Notes: generated from the letters alone by a model not told the origin. Counted from the stretch's first letter, positions 33,219-44,278 are shown. The stretch: DNA of 64,000 nucleotides from Linanthus parryae (GCA_023055425.1 JALGPY010000010.1:47487863-47551862); one strand, 5' to 3'. Translations and numbers: made by a program.

Positions 33219-34954
33219 AAAGGTAACTAAATATTCTTTCTGCAATCTTGATGGGAACTAATTTTAGTATACAATTTCTATTTCATTTAATATACCTAGT
33301 ATTTCTTTAAAGTTTCTAAACTATTAACTATAATGAGTAAATTATAGTCTTTATGAATAATTAAAGGTAAAAATGTTTTTAATACATTTAGAGGACATTT
33401 TTATAAGATTTGAACAAGTTAAAAATTGATTATAAATATATTCTTTAAGAAAATGTTGAAAATGAATTTTGTTAAATAAATGGCACTTTAGTTTTTATTC
33501 CAATAAACAACGAGTTTCAAATAATCAATTGACATTTCTTGTCTACGAACAAAAAATCATTATTAAAGCAAAATAAATTGGTTGAACGTGTATTGATTAG
33601 GAGGTATAAACTTGTAAGCGGCAATTTCATAAACAAGGGCTAAATCTATCCATGAGGACTATTTTGAACTATTTGACGTTTCGATTCGAGGTAAGTTAAT
33701 ATGCCTAGCGTTGCGTGTCTTTCCTTCTTTCGTGTACCGAGTGTGTAATTTATGAAATACTACGATACGTTCTTTATTTTGAATCATTTACTTGCTTTCG
33801 AAAAGAAAGTTTACTTTGAAAGTAACACGTGAAAACTGATAATCCAAAATAAAGAATCTGAAAGACTCCATTAGAAAACCATTCAAATTCTATTTTGAAA
33901 TGAGAAAGTACCGTTCAAACATTATTACCATATTAGGCCACGATTACCTAGTTCACGGGCTACAATTATCAAAAATACAGTATCGCTCACATGTTGGTCA
34001 AATACATCTCTCATAATCATATACTGAATATTATGAAAAACTGCCACACCAGCTTTACTTGGAACTACTTACTCAATATTACATCTTGTAAGATCATAAG
34101 AAGTAAAAGACGTAATGACGTAAAAGTGGAAGCCGTTGTGCATGGGTTTGTACCATATCCCTCTTACGCTACATTTCTGACAGAATGTGATTGGTTACCA
34201 TTATGTGGTTATGAGGCGCTGTGATGTGAACGTCATTTTGATTATGTTATGGCTATGGTTGTGCTTGTGCACATTATAAGAAAGTGGTTGTGAATTGAAT
34301 ATGGTCACTCCCCGTTTTAACTAATTAATGAAATGAATTCCTGGACTCAGTATCCTATCATTGAGACAAGAGAACACAGTTCTTTTTAGATTTAAAGTGA
34401 AGAGTTGTGAAAATATTGTGAACTACTTATTGTGTGATTCCCCAAACGGTCCATATCACTTGATTGGAAATATGAAAATTATAGAATTGAAATTTTGATG
34501 GAGTTTGTCAAAGAAAACAACACAAATGTTATTCCCAAAGATTTTTGATATTTATTAGCGAACTATTTCATTCATGTCACATGCCTCATTATCTTTTTAC
34601 TTGCTATGGATGTTAGCTACATCAGCCGTTTGCTGATCATTTTCTTCAAAATTGCGTCGGATATTGCAATTTTAAAACCGCGATTCGTCAATCAAGGTGG
34701 GGGGACGTTCACGACATTGCGGGATAGGGAGGCTTGTTTCTTAGAAAACCACATGGTATTTTATCTAGTATTACCATTTCACTGAATAGTATACTTCTAG
34801 CTTTTTAACCGCTATCACTGTTTATCTTGAATTTGTAATAAATTATGTTTTGGATTATCTCTGGTTGTACTAACTATGAATTGAAAATCCTTATCTGTTT
34901 CCAATGAGGTTCTTCACCTAGGGCGGAGACATCCCATAATTTGGGGGTGTTGCA
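33219..34954 (+). other. Right part of G2' without genes
   Basis: AT-rich; TATGAATAATTAAAGGTAA occurs twice (about 33208 and 33352). Splice-donor-like GAGGTAAGTTAA at about 33690. No ORF with recognisable domains. The last 340 bases are shared with G2. Confidence 0.6.
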
Positions 34955-35460
34955 ATGGATGTAGACAGCACATTAGCATCATTGGTGACATGAACATTAG
35001 CTCATGAATAAAACTTCATTTATCAGAACTTGAGTAAGGTAAAGAGAGCCGAGATGGTGGTCTTGGAATACCAATAATATAGTTTGTTGCTGCAACATTG
35101 TTTTCACTAATCTGCATATTTCTATAATGTGCTTGATACTTATTTTATGAAAAAGGTACGTAATTAGGGTTTCTGATGCTGTTATAGCTAGAGGTATCGG
35201 TTCTATACCAGCAATCTAGAGCAATGTGTTTGCTTCTACCATATATTTGGCAAGAAACATCATAATTTCACTCTAATCTTCCACATATGTTACCAGCACT
35301 GGAGAAGCTTCTGCTATAACCTCCTTGAATATAACCTTGATAACAATTACATTGATAGCCATTGCCACATTTTTGCCTCCTCTGTAGTTATTGCAACGCC
35401 ATCTTCTATAGGTATTATGTTTATAGGCACCATATGCAGTAAGCATATCAGGTCTTTGTG
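34955..35460 (-). pseudogene. Copia-A gag zinc knuckle and protease start
   Basis: Minus strand, next to Copia-D: a basic stretch, then CQIYGRSKHIALDCWYR, the Copia CX2CX4HX4C knuckle with one Cys changed to Tyr. Near 34990 is ANVHVTNDANVLSTSIAT, the part following the DSGA active site of the protease (the D-S-G part itself is damaged). Stops interrupt it at several points. It joins the gag remnant at 42657 across Copia-D and the pre-integrase at 29450 across G2'. Confidence 0.75.
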
Positions 35461-35465
35461 AAAAT

Positions 35466-35681
35466 TGTAGGGTTTTGATCATGGATGCCCAACAAAAACA
35501 CAAACAAACATAATCCATGCAATACCCTCCAAGTCAAGAGACATAACGATGGTAAGGGAAGAAATCAATAACACACCTTAGGGTTTCTCCTTTGATGACT
35601 TCAAACGCGAATTGTGTCACGTTCTCTATAGTTGATCCATGCAATACCCTCCAAGGATCACAAGTCAAGAGACATAACGAA
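35466..35681 (-). repeat. Copia-D 3' LTR remnant with internal jump
   Basis: 35466-35641 follows the start (plus strand) of the 5' LTR at 41249. At ATCCATGC the sequence jumps back and repeats CAATACCCTCCAAGGATCAC...ACATAACGA (35641-35681), and then passes straight into RNase H (ACGTCTCCTCTATCG). The first copy lacks GGATCACAA, the second has it, so the second copy was not made from the first by simple slippage. Both junctions show short shared bases (CCATGC; CGA). Confidence 0.88.
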
Positions 35682-38600
35682 CGTCTCCTCTATCGATAAT
35701 ATCTCGAATCAGATGAAACTTCATGAGCACGTGCTTGGATTTCTGGTCTGACCTGGGTTCCTTTGATTGCGCGATCGCCCCAGTGTTGTCACAGTACAAC
35801 TCAACTGGATCCGCAATGCTAGGAACCACACCAAGTTCAGAAATAAACTTTCTGATCCAAACAGCTTCCTTTGTTGCACCATTTGCAGCAATGTACTCAG
35901 CCTCTGTTGTAGAATCAGCTACCGTCTCTTGCTTGGAAATTTTCCAGCTCACCGCTGCTCCATTCAGGCAAAACACATATCCCGACTGTGATCTAAATTC
36001 ATCTCTGTCAGTTTGGAAGCTTGAATCAGTGTAACCCCTTACACGCAACTCTTCCTCACCGCCAAATATCGAGAAAGCATCCTTAGTTCTTCTCCAAGTA
36101 CTTTAGGATGTTCTTGACTGCAATCCAGTGACTCTCACCCGGATTGGATTGGTATCTACTTTTCATACTCAAGGCATATGACACATCTGGTCTAGTACAT
36201 AACATGGCGTACATGATAGATCCTATGGCCGAGGCATAGGGAATTCTACTCACGCGTTCCTTCTCAATCTCATTGGAAGGACAACCACTCTTCGAAAGAG
36301 TGATTCCATGTGACATGGGCAAGAATCCCTTCTTAGAATCTTACATGTTGAACCGTTTCAACACCTTGTCAATATATGTCTCTGACTTAGGCCTAGCAGT
36401 CTCTTAGATCTATCTCTATAGATCTTTATACCCAGTATATAGGCTGCTTCCCCTAAGTCCTTCATTGAGAAACACTTCCCTAGCCAATCTTTATCAGATT
36501 GCAGCATGGGAACGTCGTTTCCAATGAGTAGTATGTCATCCACATACAAGACCAGAAAAGCAACAGAGCTCCCACTAAACTTCTTGTAGACACAAGACTC
36601 ATCTTCGTTTCTGATGAAGCCAAACTCTTTGACTACTTCATCAAAACATCGATTCCAACTCCTAGAGGCTTGCTTCAATCCATAAATGGATCGTTGCAGC
36701 TTACAGACTTTGTTGGCTTGATTTGGATCTTCAAAACCCTCCGGATGTATCATATACACGTCTTCGAAGAGATTCCCATAAAGGAATGCTGTTTTGACAT
36801 CCATCTGCCAAATCTCATAGTCATGGTATGCTGCAATTGCAAGTAGGATTCGGATGGATTTGGTCATAGCGACAGGTGAAAAGGTTTCATCATAGTCAAT
36901 ACCATGAATCTGTCTGAATCCTTTAGCCACCAATCGGCCCTTAAAGGTAATCACATTACCATCCATGTCGATCTTCTTCTTGAAGACCCACTTGCACCCT
37001 ATGGGTCGCGCCCCTTCGGGTGGTTCCACCAAAGTCCATACTTTGTTGGTATACATGAATTCCATCTCGGATCTCATGGCTTCTAGCCACTTCTGAGAGT
37101 CTGGGCCTTTCATGGCCTCTTCATAGGTAGTAGGCTCATCATCTATGAGCATCGTGTCACCGGAATCGGTCACGAGAAGTCCATACCTCTCGGGTTCCAG
37201 GCGCACTCTACTAGATCTACGAAGCTCTTGTGTTACCTGAACAGGCTGTTCCACAACTGTTTGTGGTTCCTGTTCATGTTCCATAATCGGTTCAGTGATT
37301 TTTGGTTCTTGAATTTCTTCAAGTTCTACAGTCCTCCCACTTGCTTCTTTAGAGACAAACTCTCTTTCTAGAAACACGCCGGTCCGAGAAACAAACACGT
37401 TGTTCTCGGTTGGATTGTAGAAGTAGTAACTTAGTTTCCTTAGGGTACCCCACAAACTTACACTTATCCGATTTTGGCCATAGCTTGTCTGATTGTAAAC
37501 GTTTTACATAGACATCGCAGCCCCAAATCCTCATGAACGACAGTGTGGGACGCCTCCCACTCCACATCTCATGTGGTGTCTTCATGACTGATTTAGATGG
37601 AACACGGTTAATGGTGAAAGCTGTACTTAATAGAGCGTGGCTCCAAAACGATAATGGAAGATCGGTTTGGCACATCATAGATCGAACCATATCCAATAGG
37701 TTTCGATTCCTCCTCTCATACACGCCATTCCATTGTGGCGTTCCGGGTGGAGTGAGTTGGGACACGATCCCACACTCTCTAAGATAGTCGTCAAACTCTT
37801 GGCTCAGGTATTCTCCTCCACGATCCGATCGTAGAGCCTTGATACTTTTGCCAAGTTGCTTCTCTACTTCATTTTTGAATTCTTTGAACACTTCAAAGGA
37901 TTCGGATTTGGCCCTCATAAGGTACACAAATCCATATCTACTGTAATCATCAGTAAATGTAATGAAGTAGACGTAACCACCCCTGGAAGGCGTGGCAAAT
38001 GGTCCACATACATCTGTATGTATGAGTGACAATTGCTCACTAGTCCTCTCACCTTTCTTATTGAAAGGGGACTTTGTCATTTTTCCTAATAAACAAGCCT
38101 CACATGTCTCATATGATTCAAAATCAAATGAGTCTAGTAGTCCATCCTTATGGAGTCTAGATACACGTTTTTCATTTATGTGGCCTAAACGACAGTGCCA
38201 TAACTAAGCATGATTTAAATCATTTATTTTAATCCTCTTGGTATTAATGTTGTAGACATGATTGCTTAGTTCAAGGACATACAGTCCATTAAATAATTGC
38301 GCACTTAAATAGTGAATATTATTCAAATATAAGGAACAACAATTGTTCTCTATTGAAATAATAAAATCTTCCTTGTCCAAACAGGAAATAGAAATAATGT
38401 TTCTGCTCATAGCAGGCACAAAATAGCAATTATTTAATTCTAAAACTAATCCTGAAGGCAGAGATAGCTCGCACACGCCCACAGCCAACGCAACAACTTT
38501 TGCTCCATTCCCAACGCGCAGATCTATCTCCCCTTTAGCCAATCTTCTACTTTTCTTTAGATCCTGCACATTTCGACAAATGTGAGATCTACATCCAGTA

Positions 38601-39559
38601 TCTAATACCCATGATGTAGAGACAGTTAAATTAAATGTGAGATCCACATCCTGTATCTAATACCCATGATGTAGAGACAGTTAAATTGACATCCACAACA
38701 AAATACCTGGTGGTGGTGGAATCACTATTCCAAGCCTCTTGTCCTCCTGATATTTCGGGCAGTTCCTCCTCCAGTGTTCAGGCTGACTGCATTAGTGACA
38801 CTCACCTTTAGTCACACCTTTGTCAATGCCACCAACAGGCTTAAGGGCAGGTTCCTTAGATTTGGCAACTGCCTTGCCTTTGCCCTTGGAGGATGAGGCA
38901 AACCTTTTTCCCTTTCCTTTATGCACCATCATAATGGCCTTGCCCTTACCCTTGTTGATGCTTTGTTCAGCTGTCCTCAACATATTGATTAAATATGGCA
39001 ATGGTTTCACGATCTCGTTTATGTTATATTTCATAATGAACTGTCCATAACTCTCGGGCAACGATTGCAACACGAGATCGGTTGCCAACTCTTGGCCGAC
39101 CGGGAACCCTAGTCGGGCGAGATTCTCCAAGTACCCGATCATACGGAGTACATGGGGTCCCACCGGGTTCCCTTCTGCCAGATGACACTTGAACAATGCC
39201 TTAGAGACCTCATACCTCTCAACCCTTGCCTGCTCTTGGAAGAGCTGCTTCAGATGCTCGATCATATCGACAGCATTCATGTTTTCGTGTTGCTTCTGAA
39301 GCTCAAAAGTCATGGTGCATAGCATAAGGCAGGCCGCATCATTAGCGTCATCAACACACTTTTGATACGCCTTTAGGGCTGCAGTTGTTTGGTTCTCTGG
39401 ACCTGCTGGAACATGCTCCTCTATTGCGTACAGTTTCTTCTCTTGATTGAGAACGATTCTCAAGTTTCTGTACCAATCAAGGAAGTTGGTTCCATAGAGC
39501 TTGTCTTTCTCAAGGACAGATCGAAGGGAATGTTGTGAACTCGATGATTTGTTTGCCAT
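35682..39559 (-). pseudogene. Copia-D gag-pol (decayed)
   Basis: ATG at 39559 (MANKSSSSQ). Gag is open to the zinc knuckle, where CHYC has a TAA in place of the Tyr codon (38791) and G is replaced by E. A 54-bp tandem duplication (about 38578-38690) repeats the segment with the protease LDTGC motif. Integrase is open (38080-37349; SDRGGEY, PQWNGVYERRNR). A small deletion near 37430 shifts frame before RT (37455-36358; MDVKTAFLYGNL, YVDDILLIGND). The RNase H part (36322-36083, 36048-35682) has GYTDSSFQTDRDEFRSQSGY and CDNTGAIAQSKEPRS but stops before the C-terminus. Breaks lie near 36350 and 36060. Confidence 0.88.
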
Positions 39560-41229
39560 TTGGAATTCTACAAAAGGAAAATACGCAAGTTTTAGTTTTT
39601 GTAAATTTTTGACTATATTCAATAATGGCTAGTTTATCAAATATAGCTCCCACTATTTTTCTACGGATTAATAACCCTCAAGATATTATTGCGGAAAATA
39701 TCCTTGTATTTTCTAGTGGGCCAAGATCCATGTTTCATCTCCTTATGAGCTTGCTTTGGCAAGTCACCCATAATTTGACTACTTTAGGTGGGAACAATTC
39801 CAATTGCATCCCATATGCAACTCTTGGTTCAATTGGGCAAATAACTCCTTATTTATCCATCCATATGAATAATCTCAATTGATTGCCTCTAGCTTTTAAT
39901 CATATTAATAGCCTAGTTGTGTTCAACCTCTTATTTAAACAATTGCACATTACTAGTTTGTGCCATCGCATTCCATCATTATGAACCAAGTCGTCATGCT
40001 TTGGCACGCACGAACTTGATAAATCATGATGATAATGAGTGTTTAAATAACGAGAAGGCAAGAACACAATATTTAAATTTTAAGGGATTTTAAATTCAAT
40101 TTTTAATTGTTTTGTTGATCAATATCAACTAATCTATCTATTTGAGTTTGGGCACAACTCCAAATAATAGATCCGGGTTGTCTAATTATCTTATTATCCT
40201 AATTACATGCATCATCCATACACCAACCACAAAATAATACTACAATAAAATAAACAACCACAAAAACAAAATAAAACGTGATGTAAATATGGCCTTTTCT
40301 AGACTAAGATAATTCTAAGCCAATGGAACTATCTATGAACCCTAAAAGCAAACACATCTCCATGCGTCTTCATCTTTTGGTCCATCCTTCATAGTCTTGT
40401 GGAATGCTCCATTCTCAATGCTCCACCTTTTTTGGCTCCTTTTGGCTTTGGGCTTCTTTTCTTCAATCTTGGCTAACAATCTACTCTATCTAGCACTAGC
40501 TAACAACTATACTAAATAAAATAAATCTCACAAGTTGAGAATAAAATTGGCTCGCATGCCATAAAACCCTAATTAATTATTACAATTAATTGATCAGCTC
40601 GCATGCCGTAAACCAAACCACAAAATTAAACATCCACATCAAACCACATCCTAAGGCCATATCCAATCACCATGCGATTTGCACATAAACAGTTAAAATC
40701 CAATTTTAACGCGCTAGGTCAATTTTAATTGATTTTAGGATATTCTAGGGTTAAAATAGTCCATGGGGCCCAACAATCAAATTGCCCGGGCCCAAAAAGA
40801 GAACCGCAAAGGCCTTGGGCCGGCCGGCCCCTAGCCCACACGGCTAGGCCGCGGGCTAGGGCTGCCCCGGCCCCTAGGCCGAGCCTTGCTTGGGCGGCAA
40901 GCAAGGAGGGGCGGTCCCTTGGGGGGGGGGCGAACCTCCTTTGGGAGTTGTTTCCAAAACAACTCCCTTCCTTGGTGCCCAAGTTTGGTTGTTTCCTTGT
41001 ATGGGAAAAACTCCATCTTCCCAAAGGATGCCCAAACCCTAGATCTAAGATCCTAAAATTTCTCCAACTCACTAATTTATGCATCCAATGTAAAAACTAG
41101 GTCTTGTTGTGATTGATTATTGACAAATTGCATCACATTCTTGATTTGTCTTGTTTTACGCGATAAACAATAAATTTAAAGTGTACAACTATCAAAACGT
41201 AACACGTAAACCACGTTTATGCTCTACGA
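39560..41229 (-). other. Copia-D leader between PBS and gag
   Basis: About 1.67 kb, collinear with the Copia-1 leader, with the same GC-rich block at 40790-40935 including GGGCGGCAAGCAAGG and a run of ten G at 40920-40930. No credible coding sequence; the 120-codon frames over the block are compositional. Confidence 0.75.
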
Positions 41230-41247
41230 CCTGTGGCTCTGATATCA
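41230..41247 (-). promoter_or_regulatory. Copia-D primer-binding site, one mismatch
   Basis: Minus strand TGATATCAGAGCCACAGG: G-to-A at the third base relative to TGGTATCAGAGC in Copia-1. Probably a later mutation. Confidence 0.88.
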
Positions 41248-41248
41248 C

Positions 41249-42651
41249 TGTAGGGTTTTTATCATGGATGCGCAACGGAAACACAAACAAACATAATTCA
41301 TGCAATACCCTCCAAGGATCACAAGTCAAGAGACATAACGATGGTAAGGGAAGAAATCAATAACACACCTTAGGGTTTCTCCTTTGATGACTTCGAACGC
41401 GAAATGTGTCACGTTCTCTATAGTTGAACCATGCCTAGAGTTGAATTCTAGATCTTCCCATCCTTTGTGCTAGCCCGGAATGAGGAATAGGAAGAAGAAT
41501 CACGCAAAACGAGACAGCAAGGAGGTCTCGGCCTCCTTGTGGGCCGACGGGGACGGGCGGCGGCAAAGGGGGACGACGGGTCCCTCTTTGCTTGCTTGCT
41601 CTCTCCTTTTTGTTCTCTCCCACTCAAGTTATGATCAATAAGGTCATAAGCATGGGAAGGAATAGTCCAACAAATCCTTGTCAACTACCTAAAGGACCTA
41701 TTCTAGTCCTACTAGAATTCGGTTTAGTCCCTTCCTTGAAAATTAGTCATACTAAGTTTGCAAGGTGTTGCAAAGTGATCCTTCTAATTAATTAATCCTA
41801 TTAATTAATTTTCAAATCTAGTTCAACTATATATAGCGTGTGACCCCATAGGTTCTATCTAGTTGGTAGCAACAATTTGCTAATATGGAGCGGTTTCTAG
41901 CAAAACATTCATTCTAGCCAACTAATAGAATAGTCATCTTGACAAACCTTGTACAAGTAATTGTCTCATCCCTTTGTCTCTATATCCGGATTGGACACGA
42001 GATATACAACTCACACTCGTATATCCAATCCATAGTTTCTCGATCCATGGGAATAGCCTTATTCGTGCAAATAACATCAATATCCCATATTGATTTATTT
42101 GAGTCTGGCCAGACATTCTATAAGCACTATCTCTCGAGTGGCCTATGATATTTGCTCCCGTTATGTGGGAGGGATAAATTCTATCTACGTCCACTATGAT
42201 CTCTAAGCTTGCTTCTTATTGTATCCGGTACACGCCTTTATAACTACCCAGTTACGGTGTAGCGTTTAACGCTACCAAAATCACAATAATCCACAATATC
42301 TAGAGACTTCAAGTCTAAGAATGACAATACCATTGCACCACAAGAAGCACTTGTGACTTATCATAACGTGTATGTAGCCTTCTCGGAGATGAGTCAATCC
42401 AGTGCGTCATTACCATTAATGCACACCTATGTGTTGGATCATGATATCTCCATATCAATCCAACCCCATACTAGTCTATAGATGATTGTCCCATTAATCA
42501 TTATACTGGACTAGGGATATTTAAGATAAACAACACAATTGTAAATCTAAGGACTTCATTATATTAAATATCCAATAAATAATACAATGAATTTTATAGC
42601 CATAATAAATTCATGCTAAACTAGATTGCCTCTAGGGCATCTATTCCAACA
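41249..42651 (-). repeat. Copia-D 5' LTR (1403 bp)
   Basis: Matches 5163-6578 over its length, TGTAGGG...CCAACA. At about 41655 the stretch that in Copia-1 holds the GGAA repeat and the TATA box (CTTATATAGTCC) is missing: GGGAAGGAATAGTCCAAC is read instead. So this LTR has lost its core promoter. Confidence 0.92.
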
Positions 42652-42656
42652 AAAAT

Positions 42657-43370
42657 GTCTCAGTGAGTTTTGATGAACCAGACACAGTAGCAACAGCAGA
42701 TGCAAGAGATGAAGTATGATTAAGGTGCAGATCTTCAGATAATAGCAAAGCAGATGTTCATTGACACTCATAGAAGAGTTAGAAACTCTATACGTATATT
42801 TAACTTAAGAATATCATAAGAAGCATGTAATCCCTTAAGGATGTATTGAATTAGATCTTCATCATTTATTTTTCCTAAACATGAAGAATTTTATCAGTAA
42901 GATTTTTCACATGATTTAAGTACTCTAGCATAGTCTTAGAGTCTCTCCGTAAAATAAAAAGCTACAATTTAATCATGATGAATATGAGATCGAGACAGTG
43001 AGGTATACCTATATGCCAGTGCAAACCAAATTTCACCTGCAATTCCAAGATGTAGAATTAGTGGTAGTACAGCCGGAGAGGTAGAAGAAATCAAGTAGGT
43101 TTTAAAGTGCTTCTCCACAAGGCGTCATCAAGTGTATGTTAGATTAGGACAAGTAGCACCAGAATCATTCTTGCATGTAACCGACGGAGAAGGAGCTAGA
43201 AGATGCTCATGAAGATCATTGACTTCCAAAACTGCCTCTAATTGAGCATGTCGCAACATGTAATTCGCATTATCCAGCTTGATGTAGACCAGCGACTTCA
43301 AATTAGCGATTAAAACATCAAAACTGGAAGAGACGACGCCATTGATGCTACATTCAAAATCGGTAAAACT
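42657..43370 (-). pseudogene. Copia-A gag N-terminal region
   Basis: Minus strand in broken frames: LKSLVYIKLDNANYMLRHAQ, LEAVLEVNDLHEHL, EIWFALAYRYTSLSRS, MLEYLNHVKNLTDKI, INDEDLIQYILKGLHASYD. These are the ordered motifs of a Copia gag (UBN2-type) in which the family has IKLDGxNYxxWRxQ, W..L...Y...S.SR and DEDLIxYVLxGL. Stops and small deletions in between. Its 3' end continues at 35460 after Copia-D. Confidence 0.8.
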
Positions 43371-43593
43371 CGGTTAGAAACTCATAGAAATGAGACAAAA
43401 CTCGGTTCAAGAACTCGACTCAAAGGAAAAAATAAATGCGATGTAGAATTTGCGCAGATAAGAATATGCAGAATACGAGGAAACAAAGAAAGCATATGAT
43501 ATGAAAGAAGATAACCGAGGCAAAAGAAATTCACCGGAAGTGTGAACGGAAATAATGAGGCGACGGAGAGTAGCCAAATTTGGATATGATACC

Positions 43594-43800
43594 GTATAGA
43601 ATTACACAATCAAGTGTAGAGATTTTATTTCAATCTCTTGAATCACACTATACACAGAGGGGGTATTTATACCCAATTTCCTAAACCTGTAACAAACTAA
43701 CTAACCAACACATAAATTCATTCTAGTCCTATGATTTCTACTAGTGTTACAACTACTCCTAATAAAATATTTAACCCCCTTTCTTATATAAGGCACAACA
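43594..43800 (-). repeat. Copia-A 5' LTR remnant (~207 bp)
   Basis: Minus strand starts TGTTGTGCCTTATATAAG and runs to GTGTAATTCTATAC, followed by GGTATCATATCC, a decayed initiator-Met PBS. A TATA box GGGTATAAATACCCCC lies at about 43663-43678. Short LTRs of this form are usual for Ale/Retrofit-type Copia elements. The inner edge is uncertain by a few bases, and no partner LTR is left. Confidence 0.72.
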
Positions 43801-44278
43801 TAAAATAATGAGAGGCAAAAAGTTGTTACATTTGTGTGATGGAGATGCATGCTCTAACTGTGGTAGCGATGCACAAGTAGCTTTAAAAATTTGCGATCAT
43901 TAGAACGTGTTACGTTCTTGAGGTAAAAGAGATCTTTGATGATTTGTAACCTAGAAACTTTGTTTGGAGATGTTGTCGATTAATATGACTATGTCATTCT
44001 TTTGGCTTAAACTTTTCTTAAGGCTTGGTTGAGGTGCGTCGTACTTCGAATTGTAGTTTATGAGGATTGAATTTTCTTTAAACTCGATTCCATATTGAAT
44101 TGTCATTTTGTTTAGTGTTGAGTAAATCTTGTGGTTTCTTGTGTACGGTACGTATGAATCAATAGTGTGCGGAGATTCCTAAGGATCGTATGGTGTTCTC
44201 TATGCTTCATTCATTCGCAAAAGATGAAAAAATTACTTCGTCCATTACAAATTAATAATTCCATGTTAACGTTCAAAT

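Larger units (their letters stand above)
29456..34954 (+). mobile_element. G2': solo LTR of the G2 family, opposite orientation, carrying Copia-E
   Basis: Ends TGTAATACCCC... and ...GGGGGTGTTGCA; flanks ATGGC (29451-29455) and ATGGA (34955-34959), a target duplication with one difference, inserted in the protease gene of Copia-A. Removing the nested fragment leaves about 2.7 kb. The right 340 bases match G2 base by base over long stretches. A gene-like, CT-rich region lies at 29815-30350, and a strong splice-donor-like GAGGTAAGTTAA lies at 33685-33700, matching CGGTAAGTACAA in G2 (reversed, near 25120). No internal retrotransposon domain belongs to it. Confidence 0.75.
35466..42651 (-). mobile_element. 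Copia-D: Angela-like Copia, complete ends but rearranged 3' LTR
   Basis: Minus-strand sibling of Copia-1. Perfect target duplication AAAAT at 35461-35465 and 42652-42656. Full 5' LTR 41249-42651, PBS, leader, gag-pol, and an abbreviated 3' LTR of only about 216 bp (35466-35681) that still ends correctly in TGTAGGG. The end of RNase H, the PPT and the U3/R part of the 3' LTR are missing. It sits in the gag region of Copia-A. Confidence 0.93.
9780..43800 (-). mobile_element. Copia-A: old, multiply interrupted Ty1/Copia element (host of most other insertions)
   Basis: Collinear minus-strand pieces reassemble one Copia element: LTR remnant (43594-43800), gag (42657-43370), zinc knuckle to protease (34955-35460), GAG-pre-integrase (28859-29450), integrase (12852-13468 and 10640-11023), RT (9780-10640). 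Each gap is filled by another element with its own terminal features, and the reading continues across the gap. For example, integrase resumes on both sides of N1, and the protease region resumes on both sides of G2'. The 3' part (rest of RT, RNase H, 3' LTR) is missing beyond about 9780. Many stops and frameshifts show it is the oldest element of this block. Confidence 0.85.

Noticed and set aside
29456..34954. Possibility that G2' is a complete element with two LTRs
   Set aside because: The left and right ends are not copies of each other; the right end matches the single copy in G2, and no internal gag/pol of its own is present.
35767..36034. Plus-strand ORFs opposite Copia-D RNase H
   Set aside because: Shadow of the minus-strand RNase H coding sequence; the same shadow appears opposite Copia-C at 61746-62111.
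40725..41100. Pro/Arg/Gly-rich ORFs of about 120 codons on both strands
   Set aside because: They cover the GC-rich leader block of Copia-D, which is non-coding in all three sibling elements.
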